From the NCBI GenBank assembly GCA_002296285.1, contig DBHX01000048.1, forward strand, positions 1 to 20,006: a stretch of 20,006 nt of DNA, given 5' to 3'. Shown here piece after piece: positions 15,655 to 20,006 of the stretch; the first letter of the stretch is position 1, and each line of letters opens with the position of its first letter. A program made the position numbers and the translations under genes. Below the pieces are notes generated by a model that was given only the letters and a program-made list of their open reading frames with translations, had not been told where the DNA came from and made no database searches. This DNA comes from a bacterium UBP8_UBA817. GTDB taxonomy: Bacteria > Margulisbacteria > Marinamargulisbacteria > UBA817.

Positions 15655-15695
15655 GGTCTTTAATTGTCTGAATTGATGGACTTTTTGTTTTTTTT
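15655..15695 (+). terminator. Weak intrinsic terminator after the carA operon
   Basis: An imperfect hairpin (15655-15681, best paired over AATT/AATT with wobble pairs outside, loop GTCTG) is followed by a tract of 14 bases with 13 T (15682-15695). The stem is poor but the T tract is strong, and it lies directly after the last gene of the operon. Confidence 0.45.
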
Positions 15696-15765
15696 CTTAT
15701 AAACTTCTTTTAATGTATGCACGAATATTTTAATCGTTTATCGGTTGTTTTTGCATATAAAAATA

Positions 15766-15772
15766 AAGGAGG
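15766..15772 (+). promoter_or_regulatory. Ribosome binding site of rpsA
   Basis: AAGGAGG lies six bases before the ATG at 15779. This selects 15779 over the in-frame TTG immediately upstream. A TATAAA at 15756-15761 could serve as a -10 box, but it is too close to this site to be convincing. Confidence 0.75.
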
Positions 15773-15778
15773 TTTTTG

Positions 15779-17023
15779 ATGAGTGACATACAATTAGAAA
15801 ACGAATATCCAATCGAATCATCATCGAACGAAATAGAAACACCTCAAGAGAAAACTGGAACTAAAATTGGTGAAGTCAGTGATTTTGAGAAAGAATTAAT
15901 TCAAAGTGAGGTTATTGAAGAATCCAGTGTTCAAGCCGAAGAGTCTGTAGATGGTGACGAAGATGATAGTTTTTTTGCGACCCATTTAACTCAAGATTTT
16001 AATGATTATGTTGAAGGCGATATTGTGAAAGCGCGTGTTCGAACAGTTAAAAAATCAGGGGTGTTGGTTGATTTTTCTTATAAATCTGATGGGTTTATTC
16101 CATCCAATGAATTGTCCGATTCTTTGGTTTCAGATTTAGAAGAAGGGTTTGAACTTCATGCCATGATTCAAAAATTAGAAACGAAGGAAGGGTATTCCTT
16201 ATTGTCTGAAACCAATGCTCGTGCCGAAATGGTTTGGGATGAACTTTTTGATGTTATGAATCGCAAAGAGGTGGTTGATGTTCAGATCAAAAAAGTGAGT
16301 CAAAAGGGGTATTTGGTGGATTATGAAGGAGCCTCTGGGTTTTTGCATGCCGAAGAAGGGGATGATTTTTCTGAAAAAGATACTGTCCAAGCTTTAATTA
16401 TTAATGTGGACAAACGTCGTCGAAAAGTTCTTTTTTCAACACGAAATATTCAGAGTGTGATATTTAAGAAAGAAGAAGTAACTAAGTTTTTAGATACCGT
16501 TCAAATTGGCGATACATTAAAAGGAACCATTAGTGGGATTAAAAAGTTTGGGGTATTCGTTAACCTGGGTCATGCGGAAGGATTGGTTCATATCTCTGAA
16601 ATTTCTTGGCGTCGAATTTCTCATCCATCGGATGTGGTTGAGCTTGGCCAAGAAGTTGATGTTGAAATTTTATCTTTAGATAAGGAACAAGGGAAATTGT
16701 CTCTTGGAATGAAGCAGTTATCACCAGATCCGTGGGAAACCATTGATGCCAATTATGAAGTTGGTCAAATTGTTACAGGTAAGGTTGTTCGTATTATTGA
16801 CTTTGGGGCATTTATTTTAATTGATAAAGATTTGGAAGGTTTGGTTCACATTTCTGAAGTATCTGTTAAGCGTATCAATTCATTGGAAGATGTTTTGTCG
16901 GTTGGGGATACGGTAAACGTTAAAATCATTAAATTAACCAAGCACGATCAAAAAATCGGATTGTCAATTAAAAATGTACAGCAAGACAACTTTGAATTAG
17001 CTCAACGTATTGAAGCTCTATAA
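15779..17023 (+). CDS. rpsA: 30S ribosomal protein S1 (four S1 domains)
   Basis: Binds mRNA at the ribosome and helps initiation on weakly structured or Shine-Dalgarno-poor leaders. The 414 residues comprise an acidic, Glu/Ser-rich tail (1-75) and four S1 OB-fold repeats at about 78-145, 162-228, 242-315 and 328-400. The last two are most canonical (KGTISGIKKFGVFVNLG...GLVHISEISW and TGKVVRIIDFGAFILID...GLVHISEVS). Four repeats instead of six is the short form seen outside Proteobacteria. The gene has its own leader and ribosome binding site. It overlaps the following patatin gene by 14 bases if that gene starts at 17010. Confidence 0.92.
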   Translation: MSDIQLENEYPIESSSNEIETPQEKTGTKIGEVSDFEKELIQSEVIEESSVQAEESVDGDEDDSFFATHLTQDFNDYVEGDIVKARVRTVKKSGVLVDFSYKSDGFIPSNELSDSLVSDLEEGFELHAMIQKLETKEGYSLLSETNARAEMVWDELFDVMNRKEVVDVQIKKVSQKGYLVDYEGASGFLHAEEGDDFSEKDTVQALIINVDKRRRKVLFSTRNIQSVIFKKEEVTKFLDTVQIGDTLKGTISGIKKFGVFVNLGHAEGLVHISEISWRRISHPSDVVELGQEVDVEILSLDKEQGKLSLGMKQLSPDPWETIDANYEVGQIVTGKVVRIIDFGAFILIDKDLEGLVHISEVSVKRINSLEDVLSVGDTVNVKIIKLTKHDQKIGLSIKNVQQDNFELAQRIEAL

Positions 17024-17810
17024 TTTTTTTAAAACTAAAAAAAAATACAATATTGGGGTGGCACTTGGGGGGGGCGCTGCTCGTGGCATTGCTCACTTGG
17101 GAGTGTTGCTCGGATTAGAGGAGCTTAAGGTTCCTATTGGCATTTTGTCCGGGGTAAGTTCAGGGTGTTTGGTTGGTGGCTTGTATGCTGCCGGAGTGCC
17201 AATTTCTGTATTAATATCAAAACTATCGTCGCTTCATTGGCGATCGTTTACCTCATTTCATTTTTCAAAAAGAGGCATGGTCTCATCTGTTCGAATTCAA
17301 CGATTCGTGGAATCTTTGGTTGGCAAAATAGCGATGAAGGATTGTCCGATTCCTTTTATTGGTGGGGTAACGAATATTTTGAAAGGCGAACCTCATGCGT
17401 TCTTTAATTCAAATCATTTGTTATCAACAATCATTCGTGCGAGTGTGTCATTTCCTGGCATTTATCCACCAGTTAAAATTGATGATGAATTTTATGTGGA
17501 TGGTGGGGTCTTTCAAAATGTTCCAATTCCAATATTGCGGACATATGGAGCTCAAAAGATCATTGGTGTTGATGTTATTCCGTCAGGTGTTTTAGAGGAG
17601 CTTCCTAGAAACGTGCCCTTGATGGTTGATCGCTCATTGGATTTAATGCTGAATTCACAACGAAAAATGATGGATCAACCCGATGTATTGCTAACACCCG
17701 TGATTACGGATGTGTCATCCTTTGATTTAAAGTCGTATGATCGATTGGTTGAGTATGGCTATCAATCCGTTATGAAATCAAAAAAATCGTTGTTATCATT
17801 GGTTTCCTAA
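17010..17810 (+). CDS. Patatin-like phospholipase, RssA type
   Basis: A predicted serine acyl hydrolase. The 266 residues have the oxyanion loop GGGAARG (20-26), nucleophile elbow GVSSG (48-52, serine S50) and the catalytic aspartate D164 in VDGG, making the Ser-Asp dyad complete. SFPGIYPPV and FQNVPIP are typical of the RssA/YchK branch. Its substrate is unknown. The start is uncertain: a TTG at 17010 inside the end of rpsA is the only upstream start codon in frame and has no ribosome binding site. Between the start and the conserved core is a poly-T/poly-A stretch (A9 at 17037-17045). Translation is probably coupled to rpsA. Confidence 0.85.
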   Translation: MKLYNFFKTKKKYNIGVALGGGAARGIAHLGVLLGLEELKVPIGILSGVSSGCLVGGLYAAGVPISVLISKLSSLHWRSFTSFHFSKRGMVSSVRIQRFVESLVGKIAMKDCPIPFIGGVTNILKGEPHAFFNSNHLLSTIIRASVSFPGIYPPVKIDDEFYVDGGVFQNVPIPILRTYGAQKIIGVDVIPSGVLEELPRNVPLMVDRSLDLMLNSQRKMMDQPDVLLTPVITDVSSFDLKSYDRLVEYGYQSVMKSKKSLLSLVS

Positions 17811-17822
17811 GGTCTTAACCTA

Positions 17823-17852
17823 TTGACCCTATATTTGAGATGCCTGTATAAT
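17823..17852 (+). promoter_or_regulatory. Strong promoter of the rpsP cluster
   Basis: TTGACC (17823-17828), 18 bases, then a perfect TATAAT (17847-17852). Transcription would start near 17859, giving a leader of about 43 bases that contains a small hairpin (TAGCT 17862-17866, loop ATCA, AGCTA 17871-17875) before the ribosome binding site. Confidence 0.75.
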
Positions 17853-17888
17853 AATTCACAATAGCTATCAAGCTAATTTACTAAGAAT

Positions 17889-17895
17889 AGGAGGT
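17889..17895 (+). promoter_or_regulatory. Ribosome binding site of rpsP
   Basis: AGGAGGT lies six bases before the GTG at 17902 and supports this non-ATG start. Confidence 0.75.
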
Positions 17896-17901
17896 CGTGC
17901 C

Positions 17902-18213
17902 GTGGTAAAAATTCGTTTAATGCGTAAAGGAAGAAAAAAGAAGCCTTTGTATAGAATTGTCGTAATAGAAGATTCGAATCAACGTGATGGAAAAACAATA
18001 GAAGATATTGGTACTTACAATCCTCATACTGAACCTGCTTCAGTGTCTGTGAAAGAGGAGCGTGTGAAACATTGGATTTCGGTTGGTGCTCAGCCATCAA
18101 ATACAGTGAACCGATTATTGTCATCAGTTGGGTTAACAGAATATACCCCTTTAAACTCATCCAATCAAAAAATTGCTAAAAAAGATCGTCAATCATCAAA
18201 AGATTCAAATTAG
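17902..18213 (+). CDS. rpsP: 30S ribosomal protein S16
   Basis: A small-subunit assembly protein. The 103 residues start VKIRLMRKGRKKKPLYRIVV after the GTG-encoded methionine and continue DSNQRDGKTIEDIGTYNP, both signature parts of S16. A Ser/Lys-rich tail of about 20 residues follows the core (DRQSSKDSN end). It is the first gene of the translation cluster, and its stop codon TAG is embedded in the ribosome binding site of khpA. Confidence 0.97.
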   Translation: MVKIRLMRKGRKKKPLYRIVVIEDSNQRDGKTIEDIGTYNPHTEPASVSVKEERVKHWISVGAQPSNTVNRLLSSVGLTEYTPLNSSNQKIAKKDRQSSKDSN

Positions 18214-18222
18214 GAGACACAC

Positions 18223-18462
18223 ATGAAAGAATTAGTTGATTACATTGTTAAATCATTGGTAGACAATCCAGAATTTGTTGAGGTAAATGAAACGTCTGGA
18301 TCAAGTGTGATTATATTAGAGATTAGTGTTGGTTCATCGGATATTGGTAAAGTTATTGGTAAAGAAGGTCGAATTGCAAATGCAATTCGAACCATTGTTA
18401 AAGCGGCGGCGGCTAAAAGTGATAAAAAAGTAACCGTTGAGATTTTAACAAACGACGATTAG
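18223..18462 (+). CDS. khpA: KH-domain RNA-binding protein KhpA
   Basis: A single type II KH domain of 79 residues with the RNA-contacting GKEG loop (VIGKEGRIANAIRTIV). KhpA (YlqC) usually pairs with KhpB and affects cell elongation and small-RNA binding in Gram-positives. AGGAGA overlaps the rpsP stop and lies five bases before the ATG. rpsP-khpA adjacency is widely conserved, which supports the call. Confidence 0.93.
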   Translation: MKELVDYIVKSLVDNPEFVEVNETSGSSVIILEISVGSSDIGKVIGKEGRIANAIRTIVKAAAAKSDKKVTVEILTNDD

Positions 18463-18842
18463 TGAGTATTACTGTTAAAAGGTCGGTCCATCTTCAGGTG
18501 AAGATGGACGATTCTTTTAGAAAAAATTACATTGTACTCATCCATCAGCTTGTGGAGGATTTAAGATACAAAATATCTTCACATAAACTCTCTTTAGGTG
18601 CTGAGGGTGGGGATGCATCGTTTAAAGTCTTTTTAACACAAAAGGTGAATGAACTTATTTTGCAAATGGATCAATTAAAGCAAAAAATTGATGAAGTCAA
18701 GCGATGCAAGAATGGCGAATTGTTTCTTGTGTCTACGTTGGACGGGCACTTGGAGTTAACTGAAGGAGATAATATTTTTTCGGCATTAGGCCCTGTGTTT
18801 GTTCAATCTGAGGGGGCTAAAATCACAAAAATTAGTACCTAA
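18462..18842 (+). CDS. ylqD: YlqD-family protein
   Basis: The 126 residues start at a GTG sharing one base with the khpA stop (TAGTG). It begins with ITVKRSVHLQVKMD, continues with a helical, probably coiled-coil centre (LTQKVNELILQMDQLKQKID), and ends in a small beta domain reading GELFLVSTLDGHLELTEGDN. Both the layout and the C-terminal GE...T...GDN pattern resemble YlqD of Bacillus, which occupies the same place between khpA/ylqC and rimM-trmD. The molecular role of YlqD is unknown. No RimM is present in this slot, and the sequence does not show the RimM PRC-barrel motifs. Family assignment is from position and weak sequence likeness. Confidence 0.65.
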   Translation: MSITVKRSVHLQVKMDDSFRKNYIVLIHQLVEDLRYKISSHKLSLGAEGGDASFKVFLTQKVNELILQMDQLKQKIDEVKRCKNGELFLVSTLDGHLELTEGDNIFSALGPVFVQSEGAKITKIST

Positions 18843-18846
18843 GGCG

Positions 18847-19575
18847 ATGGATATTTCGTTTCTAACGCTTTATAAAGACGAATTGGATGGCTTTTTTCGT
18901 CGTGGGGTTATTCATCGAGCCATTGAGTCAGGCATTATCAATCTCAATACGATTCAATTGAGGGATTATGCGGACCCACCTCACTACAAAGTGGATGATT
19001 ACCCCTTTTCAAATCGGAAAGGGATGTTGTTGCGCTATGACGTTCTAAAAAAGGCGTTATCCGCAGCCCCATCGAATGCCACGTTGATTATTTCGGATCC
19101 CAAAGGGGCGCCATTTAATCATCAGGTGGCCAAGCAGTTGTCTCAACAATCCCATCTTTATTTTATTTCTCCAGCGTATGAAGGTGTTGATGCTCGAATT
19201 TTTAATGCATTTTCAATTGCATCATATTCCATGGGGGATTTCATTGTACCTAATGGTGATTCAGCGGCTGTGATGATGGCGGAAGCTGTCGTGAGATATT
19301 TGCCGGGGGTGTTGGGGTGTTCCGAATGCCTTGAGGATGATTCTATTTTATCAGGGTTGCTTGAAGCGCCTCAATATAGTTCTCCTCGATCTATTGACCA
19401 AATGCCCGTTCCAGATGTATTGTTATCAGGACATCATCAAGAAATTGATCGGTGGAAATTAATTCAAAGTTTACGTCAAACGTTGTATCGCCGACCAGAT
19501 TTAATCAATCGGTTTCCATTTGATCAAACTTTGGTTAAAATGATAGATCAGATCATTATGGAGGACATTCAATGA
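18847..19575 (+). CDS. trmD: tRNA (guanine-N1-)-methyltransferase TrmD, divergent
   Basis: Methylates G37 of tRNAs to prevent frameshifting, using SAM bound in a trefoil knot. From MDISFLTLYKDEL the product has 242 residues, the normal size. TrmD features kept: IQLRDYADPPHYKVDDYPF, YEGVDARI (111-118), MGDF (129-132), VVRYLPGVLG (148-157), LLEAPQY, VLLSGHH and YRRPDLI. Departures: the GGGxGMV loop reads SNRKGMLL, CGRYEG reads SPAYEG, the GDYVLxGGE loop reads GDFIVPNGD, and PQYTRP reads PQYSSP. The conserved arginine (R150) and aspartate (D164/D165) remain. The frame is open to 18799, but the family N-terminus and AAGG before 18847 fix the start. It overlaps rplS by four bases. Confidence 0.9.
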   Translation: MDISFLTLYKDELDGFFRRGVIHRAIESGIINLNTIQLRDYADPPHYKVDDYPFSNRKGMLLRYDVLKKALSAAPSNATLIISDPKGAPFNHQVAKQLSQQSHLYFISPAYEGVDARIFNAFSIASYSMGDFIVPNGDSAAVMMAEAVVRYLPGVLGCSECLEDDSILSGLLEAPQYSSPRSIDQMPVPDVLLSGHHQEIDRWKLIQSLRQTLYRRPDLINRFPFDQTLVKMIDQIIMEDIQ

Positions 19576-19925
19576 GTCAATATATTGAAGAATTTGAAAA
19601 GAAACAAATTGTAGAGAATGGTTACCCTGAGGTTACGGTTGGGGATACGGTCATCGTTCACAAAGAAATCAGTGAGGGAAAGAAGACACGTATTCAACGA
19701 TTTCAAGGTTTGATTATTAAAAAAACAGGTCAATACTCTAGAGAGTCCATTACCCTTCGTAAAATTGTTGATGGTATTGGTGTTGAGAAATCATTTATTA
19801 TTACCTCTCCATTGGTCAAAAATATTGAACTTGTAAGCAAAGGGAAAGGCCGACGAGCGCGATTAAATTACTTGCGTGATCGTAAAGGTAAAGCTGCGCT
19901 ACGAGTCAAAAAGATTGACAATTAA
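19572..19925 (+). CDS. rplS: 50S ribosomal protein L19
   Basis: A large-subunit protein at the interface with the 30S subunit. The 117 residues include VGDTVIVHKEI, KTRIQRFQGLII, ESITLRKIVDGIGVEKSF and the basic end KGKGRRARLNYLRDRKGKAA, which together are unmistakable. GGAGG at 19560-19564 lies seven bases before the ATG, and the ATG overlaps the trmD stop as ATGA. The last 11 bases overlap the next gene. Confidence 0.98.
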   Translation: MSQYIEEFEKKQIVENGYPEVTVGDTVIVHKEISEGKKTRIQRFQGLIIKKTGQYSRESITLRKIVDGIGVEKSFIITSPLVKNIELVSKGKGRRARLNYLRDRKGKAALRVKKIDN

Positions 19926-20006
19926 CGCTGGGATTCTGGGGGTTACTGGATATACTGGTCAAGCCCTTGTTCGATTACTTGCTCAACATCCTATTTTTGA
20001 TTTAAC
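19915..20006 (+). CDS. argC: N-acetyl-gamma-glutamyl-phosphate reductase ArgC, 5' part
   Basis: A frame beginning TTG at 19915 and running off the window reads LTINAGILGVTGYTGQALVR and then LLAQHPIFDL. The glycine-rich dinucleotide-binding start followed by TGYTG and LLxxHP is the N-terminal signature of ArgC, the NADPH-dependent third enzyme of arginine synthesis. The TTG is the only start codon before the conserved core; it lies inside rplS, so translation is likely coupled. Only about 30 residues are visible. Its presence fits with carA/carB, which also supply the arginine pathway. Confidence 0.8.
   Translation, partial: MTINAGILGVTGYTGQALVRLLAQHPIFDL

Noticed and set aside
1..20006. CRISPR arrays, tRNA or rRNA genes, and defence or toxin-antitoxin systems
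   Set aside because: No regularly spaced repeats, no cloverleaf-like segments and no matching protein motifs were seen. MazG here is the housekeeping two-domain enzyme, not a MazEF toxin partner.

Overview
The window comes from a low-GC, uncultured-type bacterium. No rRNA or taxonomic marker is decisive. The mix of traits is a Bacillus-like rpsP-khpA-ylqD-trmD-rplS cluster, the SepF division protein, a Tat system, and a lone C-terminal sorting (T9SS/FlgD-Ig-like) domain protein. This fits a lineage near the Cyanobacteria/Margulisbacteria radiation. That placement is an inference, not an observation.

Bases 1-1648 form a decayed accessory segment. At 193-1276 there is a broken gene for a eukaryotic-like F-box plus ankyrin-repeat protein. 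It has a good ribosome binding site, two in-frame TAA codons and one single-base frameshift in a GGGG run. It is followed by a short remnant of an IS6/IS240-type transposase (1351-1500), a perfect GC-rich hairpin, and a separate 10-bp inverted repeat. The first 40 bases may hold the start of another minus-strand gene.

Bases 1649-7138 are on the minus strand. A tightly packed operon reads ferredoxin, nadA, a ClpX-like unfoldase, yggS, sepF, mazG, with a recognisable promoter at 6193-6221. Upstream of it lies tatC with an overlapping, very small TatA/TatB-type gene (6237-6413).

Bases 7239-19925 are on the plus strand. First comes a small secreted protein with a sorting-type domain. Next is the operon carA-purF-carB-proS-lytic transglycosylase, which joins the entry steps of pyrimidine/arginine and purine synthesis, with every junction overlapping. 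Then come the ribosomal S1 protein and an RssA-type patatin. Last is a translation cluster, rpsP-khpA-ylqD-trmD-rplS, behind a strong promoter and running straight into the first codons of argC at the right edge.

Most genes are ordinary housekeeping genes. The points of interest are the broken F-box/ankyrin gene beside an IS remnant, the zinc-finger-less ClpX-like protein with altered pore loops, a PurF missing part of its Fe-S ligand set, a TrmD with altered SAM-pocket loops, the minimal Tat subunit, and the sorting domain with no cargo. I do not see an unmistakable new system.
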